A stretch of 64,000 bases of DNA. Origin: Roseitranquillus sediminis (GTDB lineage Bacteria; Pseudomonadota; Alphaproteobacteria; Rhodobacterales; Rhodobacteraceae). Both the position numbers and the translations under genes were made by a program. This document shows, piece by piece, positions 44,482 to 53,585 of the stretch (position 1 is the stretch's first letter; every line of letters starts with the position of its first letter). The DNA is taken from assembly GCF_016918935.1 (NCBI RefSeq), contig NZ_JAFFOB010000025.1, positions 8,237-72,236 on the forward strand. Direction: 5' to 3'. The notes beneath the pieces are model-generated. The model worked only from the letters and a program-made list of their open reading frames with translations. It did no database searches and was not told the origin of the DNA.

Positions 44482-45990
44482 TCATTCAGACATCGTCACG
44501 CCTTCGAGGCGGATCATCCCGTCGGGATATGCGGTGAAGCCGTCGATCGCGTCGTCGTAGGCCCAGATCCACACTGGGTGATAGAGGTAGACGATCGGCA
44601 GTTCCTCGTTGAGGATGTCGCGCGCGGCATCGTAGCTCTCCTTGCGGGTCGCCTGGTCGTTCGAGACCCGCGCCTCGTCAAGCAGCCGGTCGACCTCGGG
44701 GTCCGAGAACTTCGAGTCGTTGATCCCGCCCTCGGTGGTCACGAACTGGTGCAGGTTCCCGTCAGGGTCGACGCGGCCCGACCAGCCGACCTGGCTCGCC
44801 TGATAGGCGCCGGCGGTCTGATCGGCGAGCAGCGTCGCGAACTCCTTGGCCTGCAGCTCGATATTGATGCCGGCCTCGGCGGTCATCGCCTGGATGACCT
44901 GCATCACCTGCATCTGCACCGGGTTGTTGGCGACCTGCACCTCGATCGTCACGCCGTCGGAAAAGCCGGCCTCCTCTAGCAGGGCGCGGGCGGCCTCCAC
45001 ATCACGCTCCGGGATCGGGTGGTCCTGGTCGTACCAGGGCGAGTCCGGCGGGAACGGCTGGTTGCCCGGCGCAAAGGCGCCCTCGAACACGACCTGGTTC
45101 AGCGCGTTGCGGTCGATCGCCATTGACAGCGCCCGCCGCACCGCCGCGTTCTCGCCCAGCGGATTGGCGGCTCGCTCGCCGTTGCCGACGTTGATCGTCA
45201 TGCCCTGATAGCCGAGCGAGGTCGCCGTCGCCACCTCGACGCCTTCGGCCTCACGCGCGGCGGCGAGGTCGGTCGCAGCCAGCCGCTCGACCATGTCGAG
45301 GTCGCCCGAGCGCAGGTTCGCGAACCGCACCGTCGTGTCCGGGATCGGCAGGAACGTGACTGTCTCAAAGGCATAGGCGTCGGCGTTCCAGTAGTCGTCG
45401 AACTTGTTCAGCACGATCCGGTCCTGCTGCACCCGCTCGCCGAACTGGTAGGGGCCGGAGCAGACGGGGTTGTTGCCGAAGTCGACGCCCATCTCCTCGG
45501 CGGCGGTCGGCGAGATCATCATCCCGGCGCGGTCGGCGAGCTGCGACAGCAGCGTCGCGTCCGGCTGGGTCAGGGTGAAGCGGACCGTGTGCTCGTCCAC
45601 CGCCTCGACGCTCGCGACGGAGGTCAGCTCGGACTTGCGGCGGCTCTCCTCGAGGTTCTGGCTGCGGTCGATGTTCGCGACCACTGCTTCGGCGTTGAAG
45701 GGCGTGCCGTCGTGGAACGTGGCGCCCTCGCGCAGCTGCATCGTCAGTTCGATGCCGTCCTCGGACCACGACCAGTCGGTCGCGAGCTGTGGCACGATGT
45801 CGAGCTGGGGGCTGATGTCCACCAGCTTGTCGCAGAGCGACGTGTAGACGATCCGCCCGACGAAGGTGCGCGACTGGTCGGGGTCGAGCACGTCGGCGTC
45901 GTCCTGCAGGCCGATCCGCAGTTCCTGCGCACCGGCGGCCATGGCGGTGGTAGCCAGCAGCGCGGCGATCATCGTTGTCCTTGCGATCAT
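44482..45990 (-). CDS. Peptide ABC transporter substrate-binding protein (DppA/GsiB type)
   Basis: 502-residue periplasmic family-5 solute-binding protein. Signal peptide MIAALLATTAMAAGAQE; mature start LRIGLQDDADVLDPDQSRTF; SWSEDGIELTMQLREGATFH DGTPFNAEAVVANIDRS-type core near residue 85; RRALSMAIDRNALNQVVF near 290. The family binds di- and oligopeptides, glutathione or opines. The neighbouring gamma-glutamyltransferase favours gamma-glutamyl peptides. Confidence 0.93.
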   Translation of the reverse strand: MIARTTMIAALLATTAMAAGAQELRIGLQDDADVLDPDQSRTFVGRIVYTSLCDKLVDISPQLDIVPQLATDWSWSEDGIELTMQLREGATFHDGTPFNAEAVVANIDRSQNLEESRRKSELTSVASVEAVDEHTVRFTLTQPDATLLSQLADRAGMMISPTAAEEMGVDFGNNPVCSGPYQFGERVQQDRIVLNKFDDYWNADAYAFETVTFLPIPDTTVRFANLRSGDLDMVERLAATDLAAAREAEGVEVATATSLGYQGMTINVGNGERAANPLGENAAVRRALSMAIDRNALNQVVFEGAFAPGNQPFPPDSPWYDQDHPIPERDVEAARALLEEAGFSDGVTIEVQVANNPVQMQVMQVIQAMTAEAGINIELQAKEFATLLADQTAGAYQASQVGWSGRVDPDGNLHQFVTTEGGINDSKFSDPEVDRLLDEARVSNDQATRKESYDAARDILNEELPIVYLYHPVWIWAYDDAIDGFTAYPDGMIRLEGVTMSE

Positions 45991-45993
45991 TTC

Positions 45994-47115
45994 TTACCTC
46001 TCCTCTCGTTGGATTTCTCTTGTTTCCGCTCGTCGCGTGACCTGCGCCCCGGCGAGGGCCGCCTCGTAGAGCGCGAAGCGCTGCGCCACCTCCGGCGCCG
46101 GTCGGGGCGGCGGCGGGGGTGACGCCACGGGACCCTCGGCGGCGATCTCCTCCCAGTAGTGGCAGGCGGCCAGCTGGTCCGGCCCCGCGCTCCGCAGCTC
46201 CGGCACCCGGCTGGCGCAGTCGGGGCGGGCGAAGGGGCAGCGCGTGTGAAAGCGGCATCCGGGCGGCGGGTTCGCCGGGCTCGGCGTCTCGCCCTCGAGC
46301 GGCAGGCGCCGGGTGGCGCGGCTGTAGTAGGGCTCGGGGATCGCCGAGAGCAGGACCATCGTGTAGGGGTGCCGCGGCGCCGCGAAGACCTGCTCCGCCG
46401 GCCCGCTCTCGACGATCCGGCCGAGATACATGACTGCGACGCGGTCGCTCATGTGGCGGATGACCGCCAGGTCATGCGCGATGATGACGAGCGTGAGGCC
46501 CAGCTCGTCGCGCAGGTCATGGAGCAGGTTGATGACCTGCGCCTGCACGCTGACGTCGAGCGCCGAGACCGGCTCGTCCCCGATCAGCAGCCGCGGCCCC
46601 GAGGCGAGGGCCCGGGCGATGCCGATGCGCTGCCGCTGGCCGCCCGAGAACTCGTGCGGATAGCGGTCCGCATGCTCGGGCCTGAGCCCTACGGTGCGCA
46701 AGAGCTCAGCCACCTTCGCGCGCCGCTCGTCGGCGGGCATCTCCGGCGCGTGGGTCTCGAGCGGCTCTCCCACCAGCCGCCCGACGCTCATGCGCGGGTT
46801 GAGCGACGAGAACGGGTCCTGGAACACGAACTGCATGTCCCGCCGCAACCCGGCGAGGTGGCGCCCCGTCAGGCCCGCCACGTCTCGCCCGTCGAAGCGG
46901 ACGCTGCCGGAGGTCGGCTCGATCAGCCGCATTAGCAGCCGGGCGAGGGTGGACTTGCCGCAGCCGCTCTCGCCGACGATTGCAAAGGTCTCCCCGCGCC
47001 GCACCTGGAGCGACACGCCGTCCACCGCCTGCACGGTCGCCCTCTGGCGCAGGAGGCCGCCGCCGACGTGGAAGTGCTTCTTGAGGTCGACTGCCTCCAG
47101 CACGATCTCGCTCAC
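45994..47115 (-). CDS. Peptide ABC transporter ATPase (DppF family)
   Basis: 373 residues. Walker A GESGCGKSTLARLL (about 48-61), signature FSGGQRQRIGIARAL, Walker B RLLIGDEPVSALD, switch His in IIAHDLAVI, and the C-terminal oligopeptide domain with PANPPPGCRFHTRCPFARPD, in which cysteines may bind an iron-sulfur cluster. The GTG start at 47115 overlaps the dppD stop (GTGA). Confidence 0.93.
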   Translation of the reverse strand: MSEIVLEAVDLKKHFHVGGGLLRQRATVQAVDGVSLQVRRGETFAIVGESGCGKSTLARLLMRLIEPTSGSVRFDGRDVAGLTGRHLAGLRRDMQFVFQDPFSSLNPRMSVGRLVGEPLETHAPEMPADERRAKVAELLRTVGLRPEHADRYPHEFSGGQRQRIGIARALASGPRLLIGDEPVSALDVSVQAQVINLLHDLRDELGLTLVIIAHDLAVIRHMSDRVAVMYLGRIVESGPAEQVFAAPRHPYTMVLLSAIPEPYYSRATRRLPLEGETPSPANPPPGCRFHTRCPFARPDCASRVPELRSAGPDQLAACHYWEEIAAEGPVASPPPPPRPAPEVAQRFALYEAALAGAQVTRRAETREIQREER

Positions 47116-48119
47116 GCGCTGAGCTCCAGCGTCCGGTCGAGCGGCGCAAAGTGGCACGCGGCGCGGTGACCGGGACCGACCTCCGCGAGCGGCGGGCGCT
47201 CCGCGCAGACGGGGGCAGCGAAGGGGCAGCGGCTGGAGAAGCGGCAGCCGGACGGCATGGTGCCGATGGTCGGCACCATGCCAGGCACCGTCGTCAGGCG
47301 CTGGCGCGGCCCGGTCAGCCGCGGCACCGAGCTCATCAGGCCGATCGTGTAGGGGTGCTGTGGGTCGCCGAAGACGTCGGCCGCGCTGCCGTATTCCGCG
47401 ATGTGTCCTGCGTACATGACGGCCACGTCCGTCGCGATCTCCGCCACCACGCCCAGGTCGTGCGTGATGAGGATGATGCCCATCCCCGTGTCCGCCTGCA
47501 GCTCGGCCATGAGATCCAGGATCTGCGCCTGCACCGTCACGTCGAGCGCGGTCGTCGGCTCGTCGGCAATGAGCACCGACGGCTCGTTGGCAAGCGCCAT
47601 GGCGATCATCACCCGCTGGCGCATCCCGCCCGAGAGCTGGTGCGGATACTCGTCCAGCCGCTGCTCCGCCGCCGGGATGTGGACCCGCTGCAGCATCTCG
47701 AGCGCCCGCGCCCGCGCCTCGGCCCGGCCGCAGCGCCGGTGGCGCTCGACAGCCTCTGCGATCTGGTCGCCGATGCGGAATGCCGGATTGAGCGATGTCA
47801 TCGGCTCCTGAAAGATCATCGCCATCTCGCCGCCGCGAAAGCGCGCCACGCGGTCGAAGTCGTTCACCGGATAGCGCTCACCCCGGAACTCGACGGTGCC
47901 GCTTCGGATGCGCACGGCATTGCGGGGCAGCAGGCCCATCAGCGCGAGCGCTGTCACGCTCTTGCCGCAGCCGCTCTCTCCGACGACGCAGAGCGTCTCG
48001 CCCCGCCGAAGCACAAAGCCCACGTCCTCCACCACGTCCTGCGTCTGACCGCGAAAGCGGAAGGTCAGGTCGCGGACCGAAAGAAGCGTGGACGCGTGCG
48101 ATGGCGGCTTTGGGCTCAA
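47112..48119 (-). CDS. Peptide ABC transporter ATPase (DppD family)
   Basis: 335 residues from the TTG at 48119. Walker A GESGCGKSVTALALMGLL, signature LSGGMRQRVMIAMAL, Walker B VLIADEPTTALDVTVQ, and the C-terminal PSGCRFSSRCPFAAPVCAER cluster. The start is uncertain: the frame stays open to 48371, but the coding character and family similarity begin at LLSVRDLTFRFRG, and the TTG is the nearest start upstream of it. First gene of the peptide operon. Confidence 0.88.
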   Translation of the reverse strand: MSPKPPSHASTLLSVRDLTFRFRGQTQDVVEDVGFVLRRGETLCVVGESGCGKSVTALALMGLLPRNAVRIRSGTVEFRGERYPVNDFDRVARFRGGEMAMIFQEPMTSLNPAFRIGDQIAEAVERHRRCGRAEARARALEMLQRVHIPAAEQRLDEYPHQLSGGMRQRVMIAMALANEPSVLIADEPTTALDVTVQAQILDLMAELQADTGMGIILITHDLGVVAEIATDVAVMYAGHIAEYGSAADVFGDPQHPYTIGLMSSVPRLTGPRQRLTTVPGMVPTIGTMPSGCRFSSRCPFAAPVCAERPPLAEVGPGHRAACHFAPLDRTLELSA

Positions 48120-48494
48120 GTGCGCGCGGGACCTCGAAGTCAGAGGAAGAACGCATCCACTCTTGCGACACTTCGGAAGCCGGTCAACCGGCGCGCGACG
48201 ACGCCCCGCATCTCGTCCAAGCCAATCAAGATGATTGACAAGCGACGCGCGATACCCCACTTGCCCGTAACGCCAGCGCAATGCCGCGTGAGCGGCCTCA
48301 CACCGGCCGACCAGGCAGCTGACGACAGGTTTCCCATCATCACGCGTAGGGGGACGTCGCCGTGGATCCACGAGGGCAATCGGCCTTCGTGGGCGTCACC
48401 CCGGCGCAACCCACCCGGTGCTCCCGCGCGGACAGGCGCGGTGCGCCTCCGTCCGGTTCGAACCCCGAGGGGCGGCCGGCGAAAGGAATTCTCG
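48120..48494. other. Divergent intergenic region between the peptide operon and the helicase gene
   Basis: 375 bases without a convincing gene. It contains a dyad CAATCA-AGA-TGATTG (48223-48237) overlapping a TTGACA (48235-48240) that faces the helicase gene, but no good -10 follows at normal spacing. Long leader possible for the helicase message. The dyad could be an operator serving either gene. Confidence 0.35.
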
Positions 48495-49715
48495 ATGGAC
48501 TTCGACATGCTGGGCTTCTCGCCTCGCCTTACTGCCCGCCTGGCCCAACTCGGCCTGAACGATCCGACCCCGATCCAGACGAAGGCGATCCCGCACGCGA
48601 TGAACGGCCGCGACGTGCTGGGCCTTGCCCAGACCGGCACCGGCAAGACCGCCGCCTTCGGCCTCCCGCTGATCCACGCGCTCAGCCGCGACCGTCTGCC
48701 GGCCGCGCCCAAGACCGTCAAGTCGCTGATCCTCGCCCCCACGCGCGAGCTTGCGCGGCAGATCATGGACAGCCTGCGCAGCTTTTCCGGCGACGCGCTG
48801 AGCATCGGCCTCGTCGTGGGCGGTGCCTCGCCGAACAATCAGGTGCGGATGCTGCACCGCGGGCTCGACATCCTCGTGGCGACGCCGGGGCGGCTGATCG
48901 ACATGCTCGACCGCAAGGCCGTGAGCCTCGGGCAGACGCACTACCTCGTGCTCGATGAGGCCGACCAGATGCTGGACCTGGGCTTTATCCACGCGCTACG
49001 CCGGATCGCGCCGCTCCTGCCGAAGGACCGGCAGACGATGCTATTCTCGGCTACGATGCCCAAGCAGATGGCCGAGCTTTCGCAGGACTACCTGACCGAC
49101 CCGGTGCGGATCGACGTCTCGCCTCCGGGCCGCGCCGCCGAGAAGGTCGCGCAGTCGGTGCACTTCGTGGCGCAGTCGGAAAAGGTCGCGCTGATCATCG
49201 AGCTGCTCGACGCCCACCGCGACGAGCGTGCGCTGGTCTTCGCGCGCACCAAGCACGGGGCGGAGCGGCTGATGAAGCAGCTCACGCACGCCGGCTTCTC
49301 CGCCGCCTCGATCCACGGCAACAAGAGCCAGAACCAGCGCGACCGCGCGCTACTCGCCTTCCGGCAGAACGAGACGCGGGTGCTGGTGGCCACCGACGTA
49401 GCGGCACGCGGCATCGACATCCCAGGCGTCGGCTTCGTCTACAACTTCGACCTGCCGAACGTGCCGGAGAACTACGTCCACCGCATCGGCCGCACCGCGC
49501 GGGCCGGAGCGTCGGGCCGCGCCGTGGCGCTCTGCTCGGCCGACGAGATGGGCGAACTGCGCGCGATCGAGAAGGTGCTGGGCGAGCGTGTGCGCATCGC
49601 CGGCGGCACCGAGTGGGCGCCCGCGCGGCCCGACCGTGACGCGGCGCGCAAGCCGAACGGCGGCCGCCGTCGCAGGCCGCAGCAGGGCAGGGCGCGCAAG
49701 GCCCGCGTCGCCTGA
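48495..49715 (+). CDS. DEAD-box RNA helicase (RhlE-like)
   Basis: 406 residues. Q motif FDMLGFSPRLTARLAQLGLN with PTPIQTKAIP; motif I AQTGTGKTAA; Ia PTRELARQI; Ib TPGRLID; II DEAD in VLDEADQML; III SATMP; IV ALVFARTKHGAE; V ATDVAARGIDIPGV; VI HRIGRTARAG. Ends in a basic tail (RKPNGGRRRRPQQGRARKAR) that likely binds RNA. ATG at 48495 follows AAAGGA. Probably acts in ribosome assembly or cold growth. Confidence 0.95.
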   Translation: MDFDMLGFSPRLTARLAQLGLNDPTPIQTKAIPHAMNGRDVLGLAQTGTGKTAAFGLPLIHALSRDRLPAAPKTVKSLILAPTRELARQIMDSLRSFSGDALSIGLVVGGASPNNQVRMLHRGLDILVATPGRLIDMLDRKAVSLGQTHYLVLDEADQMLDLGFIHALRRIAPLLPKDRQTMLFSATMPKQMAELSQDYLTDPVRIDVSPPGRAAEKVAQSVHFVAQSEKVALIIELLDAHRDERALVFARTKHGAERLMKQLTHAGFSAASIHGNKSQNQRDRALLAFRQNETRVLVATDVAARGIDIPGVGFVYNFDLPNVPENYVHRIGRTARAGASGRAVALCSADEMGELRAIEKVLGERVRIAGGTEWAPARPDRDAARKPNGGRRRRPQQGRARKARVA

Positions 49716-49731
49716 AGTCCGGCGCCCGGCC

Positions 49732-51138
49732 TCAGCCGTTGAGGTCGGGCAGCAGCCTCTGGTGGTGGCGCATCGCCGCCACCGCATCGCCGAAGCTGCG
49801 GATGCCGGCCGCCTCCAGCACCGGAATCAGGTGCAGGAGCACGTCGGCCGTCGCCACAGCGTCGCCGGTGGCGGTGTGACGCAGCGCCGGATCGAGCCGC
49901 ACCCCCAGCCGCTCCGCAATTGCGTCGAGCGTGTGCGGCACGCCTTCGCCCCAGACCGCGGCCGAGAGCAGCACAGTGTCTAGCACCGGGTTGTCGAACC
50001 GCGCCCCGATTTTCGCTTCGTGCCGCCGCAGGAAGCCCAGGTCGAATGGCGCATTGTGCGCCACGAGGACCGAGTCGCCGACGAAGCGGTGAAACGCCCG
50101 TCCCGAATGCGCAATGTCCGGCGCTCCGGCGACTGCCGCGTCGTCGATGCCGTGCACGCGGGTCGACGACGGCGGGATCGGGCGGCCTGGGTTTACCAGC
50201 GTCTCGAACACCTCGGCCTCGATCCGGCGTCCGTTCAGCACCCGCACCGCGCCGATCTGCACGATCTCGTCGGTCTCGGGGGAAAGGCCTGTGGTCTCGG
50301 TATCGAAGACGACGCAGCAAAGGCCCGAGAGCGGGGTGTCGGCAACCTGCCGGTCCGCCGGCCGGTCGATCAGGTCGAAGTCAAAGACCAGCGGCCGCTC
50401 GGCGATGGGATCGCTCTCGATCTCCATCGCCAGCAGGTAGCCGCCCTCTCCGCCGATCGGCCGGATGCGCGCCCGCACGGCGCCGCTGCCGTCCGCCATC
50501 GGAAGCTCCGCATCCTCGAACCGCGCGCCGCCGGTGGCGAGCGCCGCCATCGCCTTGGTCAGCGCCGCGCGGTCGAGGTAGTTGAAGACCGAGCGGTTGA
50601 GGCCGAGCGGCGCGACCCCGCCCAGCAGGTGGACGCATTGCCGGTCGTAGAGCGTGATGCGGTGCGTAGGCCCCACCGCCAAGATGCCGACCGGGATCTC
50701 CGACAGGATGGCCGAGAGCTGCGCCTTCTCGGCGGCTAGGCGCGCGGTCGCCCGAGCCACCACGCCATCCGCTTCCCCACGCGCCCGCGCCAGCCGCTCC
50801 GCCAGCGCGGCGGCGGCCGGCCCTAGATCGCCCAGGTGCCGCACCGGCTCGGGGTCGAGCGGCGCGGTCACGTCGCCATGCGCGCGGGTCCGCATCTCGC
50901 CAGCGAGCGAGACGAGGGGGCGCGCCACGTTCTCGTCGAACAGCAGCCAGATCAGTGCGGTAAGCCCGAGCGTGCCGAAGCCGGCGATGGCGCCGGCGAC
51001 GATCAGCGGCGACAGCGCGTCCGCCCCATCCAGGCGCCCGTGGGCAACCAAGAGGCCCAGCGCCGCCGCCGCCATGGCGCCGAGCGCCAGCGCCGCGAAG
51101 AAGGCCGCCATGCGAAGGCGCAGGCCGAGGCGGCGCAT
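49732..51138 (-). CDS. Membrane-anchored PAS / DnaQ-like 3'-5' exonuclease fusion
   Basis: 468 residues in three parts. Residues 1-110: two hydrophobic helices (AAFFAALALGAMAAAALGLL, AGFGTLGLTALIWLLFDEN) with a HAMP-like linker. Residues 135-245: a PAS-like domain (AILSEIPVGILAVGPTHRIT). Residues 275-468: a DEDDh exonuclease with CVVFDTETTGLSPETDEIVQ, HNAPFDLGFLRRHE and RHTATGDAVATADVLL, so all acidic residues and His are present. Fusion of sensor parts to an exonuclease is unusual. It lies at the end of the acetate cluster, after the cNMP-CBS protein. Confidence 0.88.
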   Translation of the reverse strand: MRRLGLRLRMAAFFAALALGAMAAAALGLLVAHGRLDGADALSPLIVAGAIAGFGTLGLTALIWLLFDENVARPLVSLAGEMRTRAHGDVTAPLDPEPVRHLGDLGPAAAALAERLARARGEADGVVARATARLAAEKAQLSAILSEIPVGILAVGPTHRITLYDRQCVHLLGGVAPLGLNRSVFNYLDRAALTKAMAALATGGARFEDAELPMADGSGAVRARIRPIGGEGGYLLAMEIESDPIAERPLVFDFDLIDRPADRQVADTPLSGLCCVVFDTETTGLSPETDEIVQIGAVRVLNGRRIEAEVFETLVNPGRPIPPSSTRVHGIDDAAVAGAPDIAHSGRAFHRFVGDSVLVAHNAPFDLGFLRRHEAKIGARFDNPVLDTVLLSAAVWGEGVPHTLDAIAERLGVRLDPALRHTATGDAVATADVLLHLIPVLEAAGIRSFGDAVAAMRHHQRLLPDLNG

Positions 51139-51140
51139 GC

Positions 51141-51659
51141 TCACGCCCCCGCGCAGGCCGCCCGCGTGACCGGATCGTCGAGGCCGGTCTCGACCCAGCT
51201 CGCGCCCTGCACCGCGCCGTCCTCCGCGAACGTCACGCCCTCCACGACGTCGGCGCGGCGCCCGCCGGCGCAGTCGAAGATGGCAGGCACGCGCCTGACC
51301 GGCACCCACCGCCCGAAGACCAGCAGATCCACCAGCCGCTGATCCGGCGCCGCCTCGTTCGTGCGCACCGATCCGGTGTCCACCGCGACGAAGCCGTCGA
51401 TGTAGGGCGCTACGTACGTCCATGGCCGAAAGGGCGCCTGGTTCTCGCGCGTCACCACCACCTCCATCCGGTCAGGCAGTCCGGCGACCGTCCGCCCGTA
51501 CCAGCCGTACTCCAGCGCGATCGCGGTCGTGAACATGGCCGCTCCCGCGGCGATCGGCACCAGCCACCGCGGAAGCGACCGCACCGTCCGCACCAGCAGC
51601 AACGCCACGCCGGCGCCTGCCATGCCGGCGACCACCACCGCGATCAGTTCGATCCCCAT
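51141..51659 (-). CDS. Small membrane protein of unknown function in the acetate cluster
   Basis: 172 residues: two N-terminal helices (ELIAVVVAGMAGAGVALLLV and WLVPIAAGAAMFTTAIALEY), then a soluble extracytoplasmic part of about 115 residues with a disulfide-capable Cys pair (FDCAGG and RAACAGA). No family recognised with certainty. Its stop lies two bases before the exonuclease fusion start, so the two are coupled. Confidence 0.75.
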   Translation of the reverse strand: MGIELIAVVVAGMAGAGVALLLVRTVRSLPRWLVPIAAGAAMFTTAIALEYGWYGRTVAGLPDRMEVVVTRENQAPFRPWTYVAPYIDGFVAVDTGSVRTNEAAPDQRLVDLLVFGRWVPVRRVPAIFDCAGGRRADVVEGVTFAEDGAVQGASWVETGLDDPVTRAACAGA

Positions 51660-51685
51660 CTCGCCCCTCCCAGTCTCTTCCCTCG

Positions 51686-53494
51686 TCAGACCACCCCGCG
51701 TCCCTGCGTCGCCGCCGACTGCATCCTGCGTACCACGACAAAGGCGTCGCGGAGATGGCTACGCTCGAATTCCGAGAGCGCGCCCGGCCTGAGATAGTTG
51801 TTCGGCATCCCTCCCTCGCGCACCTGTCGCGCCTGGTGCTCGAGCCGTGTCTGCGCGATCAGGTCGTAGGCGTCGAGCAGGTCGCGGCCGCCGCTCTCGC
51901 TGATGATCCCTGTCGCCCGCGCCGCGTCGAGCCGCGCACGGGTGTTCACAGCCGTCAGTTCGCCTCGCAGGGCATAGACGCGGCCGAGGTCCACCACCGG
52001 GACGACGCCGCTCATCTTGAGGTCGATGTGGTTCCGGTGCTCGCCAGACCGCAGCGTTGCGAGGCCGCGCAGCAGCCCCAGCGGCGGCGCGTGCTTGAGC
52101 GAGTTCGACACCATGTGCGCCACGAAGATCGAGTTCCGTGCCGCCGCCGCCAGGGTCTCGGCCTGCAGCCCCGCATGTAGCGAATAGTCGCCGCCGATCG
52201 GGCGCAGGTCGAACATGACGGAGGCCAGCATCTGCGCCATCGGATCGGGCCGCGCGACCCAGCCTGCGAAGTACTGCCGCCAAACCCGCACCGGCTGCCG
52301 CCAGCGCGGATTGGTGGCCATCATGTCACCGGGGCAAAACACATAGCCGCAGCGGTCGAGGCCTTCGCTGACGAAGCGAGCCAGCTCCGCGAACCAGCCA
52401 TCGTGCTCCGGCCGGACGTCGTCGGAGAGAAACAGGCAGTTGTCCTGGTCCGACACGCCGGTCTGCTCCTGCCGTCCCTGGCTCCCGCAGGCGAGCCAGA
52501 GATAGGGTACCGGCGGCGCCCCCAGCTGCGCCTCGCCCAGGGCCAGCAGGCGTCGCGTCACCGCGTCGGCGATGTCCGTGACGAGGCGCGTGACAACCTC
52601 GTGCCGGTTGCCCGTGCCCACGAGCTGTGCCAGCAGTCGCGGGATGCGCTCCGTCACGAGCGCGAGCGCCGCCACGTCGGGCGCCGAGGCCACGTCGCCC
52701 ACAAGGAGCGCAGAGCTGTCGGCTTGGAACCGTGTCAGGTCCGTCTGCGTGACGATGCCAAGGAGGCCTTCGGTGCCGACGATCGGGACGTGACCGATGC
52801 CCCTCTCCATCATCGCGTGCAGCACATCCGAGCCGATCGCGTCCGGCGGCAGCGACACCGGGTCCGGCGTCATCGCGGCAGTCACCGGTTGGCCCAGGTC
52901 GACATCATCCGCCACGACGCGGCTCGTGATGTCGCGGATCGTGATGATGCCCATGAGGCCGGCCTCGCCCACGACCATGATCGAGCTGATCCGGCGGTCG
53001 CGCATCATTCGCGCAGCCTCGGCCACCGTCGTCTCCGGTGGACAGGTCGCCGGAGATCTGGACATCAGAGTGGCAACGCGGGTCTCCGCCAGGCTCGGCG
53101 GGCGCGAACCCTTCTGTGGGCGGGCGCGGGCGAAGAAGCCGCGCAGCCCCTCGTCGGCGTCGATTAGCGCACGAAAGCGGCCGGCGGGCAGCAGCAGGAG
53201 CGTCGTCTCGGCGGTCGCCGTGGCCGTGGTGGCGGCGCGGCCGTCCCGCATCAGACCGCGCTCGCCGAAGGTGTTCTGCGGCCCGAGGGTGGAGAGCGGC
53301 GCGCCCGCCTCGTCGACCACCTGCACACGCCCCGAGCGAATAACGTAGAGACCGTCGAGCCGGTCGCCGAAGGTGTAGATGCGCTGGCCGCTCTGGAAGT
53401 TGCAGGTCTCGAAGGCCGAGGTGAGCGCGGCGAGATCCTCGGGCGGCAGCGCGTCCCAGGGAGGCACGGTCGAGAGAAAGTCGAGATCGTTCAT
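51686..53494 (-). CDS. cNMP-binding / tandem CBS / DUF294 nucleotidyltransferase-like protein
   Basis: 602 residues: cyclic-nucleotide-type sensor (about 1-125; FQSGQRIYTFGDRLDGLYVI, NTFGERGLMRDGRAATTATA), two CBS domains (about 150-265), DUF294 putative nucleotidyltransferase (ACGSQGRQEQTGVSDQDNCL, with GSQGR and D-x-D pattern) and a C-terminal DUF294_C part. The domain set recalls GlnD-like regulators that modify partner proteins. It lies between the acetate symporter and the exonuclease fusion, as in many Rhodobacterales, and probably adjusts the pathway to energy state. Confidence 0.9.
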   Translation of the reverse strand: MNDLDFLSTVPPWDALPPEDLAALTSAFETCNFQSGQRIYTFGDRLDGLYVIRSGRVQVVDEAGAPLSTLGPQNTFGERGLMRDGRAATTATATAETTLLLLPAGRFRALIDADEGLRGFFARARPQKGSRPPSLAETRVATLMSRSPATCPPETTVAEAARMMRDRRISSIMVVGEAGLMGIITIRDITSRVVADDVDLGQPVTAAMTPDPVSLPPDAIGSDVLHAMMERGIGHVPIVGTEGLLGIVTQTDLTRFQADSSALLVGDVASAPDVAALALVTERIPRLLAQLVGTGNRHEVVTRLVTDIADAVTRRLLALGEAQLGAPPVPYLWLACGSQGRQEQTGVSDQDNCLFLSDDVRPEHDGWFAELARFVSEGLDRCGYVFCPGDMMATNPRWRQPVRVWRQYFAGWVARPDPMAQMLASVMFDLRPIGGDYSLHAGLQAETLAAAARNSIFVAHMVSNSLKHAPPLGLLRGLATLRSGEHRNHIDLKMSGVVPVVDLGRVYALRGELTAVNTRARLDAARATGIISESGGRDLLDAYDLIAQTRLEHQARQVREGGMPNNYLRPGALSEFERSHLRDAFVVVRRMQSAATQGRGVV

Positions 53495-53514
53495 CGCCGG
53501 CCCCTTGAAGAGGG

Positions 53515-53577
53515 CGCGTCCCGCCCGCGGCTGCGGACGGGACGCGGGAAGCGAGTGCGGGCGCACGAGGCGCCCGC
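53515..53577 (-). promoter_or_regulatory. Two tandem hairpins after the symporter gene
   Basis: Hairpin one: GCGGGCGC / GCGCCCGC, loop of five (53557-53577). Hairpin two: CGCGTCCCG / CGGGACGCG with a further four pairs inside one mismatch (53515-53546). Both sit in the 91-base gap before the DUF294 gene. No T-run, so partial termination or message protection is more likely than full termination. Confidence 0.55.
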
Positions 53578-53585
53578 GCTGATGG

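Noticed and set aside
48235-48263. Sigma-70 promoter for the helicase gene starting with TTGACA at 48235
   Set aside because: The -35 is perfect but no acceptable -10 lies 16-19 bases downstream.
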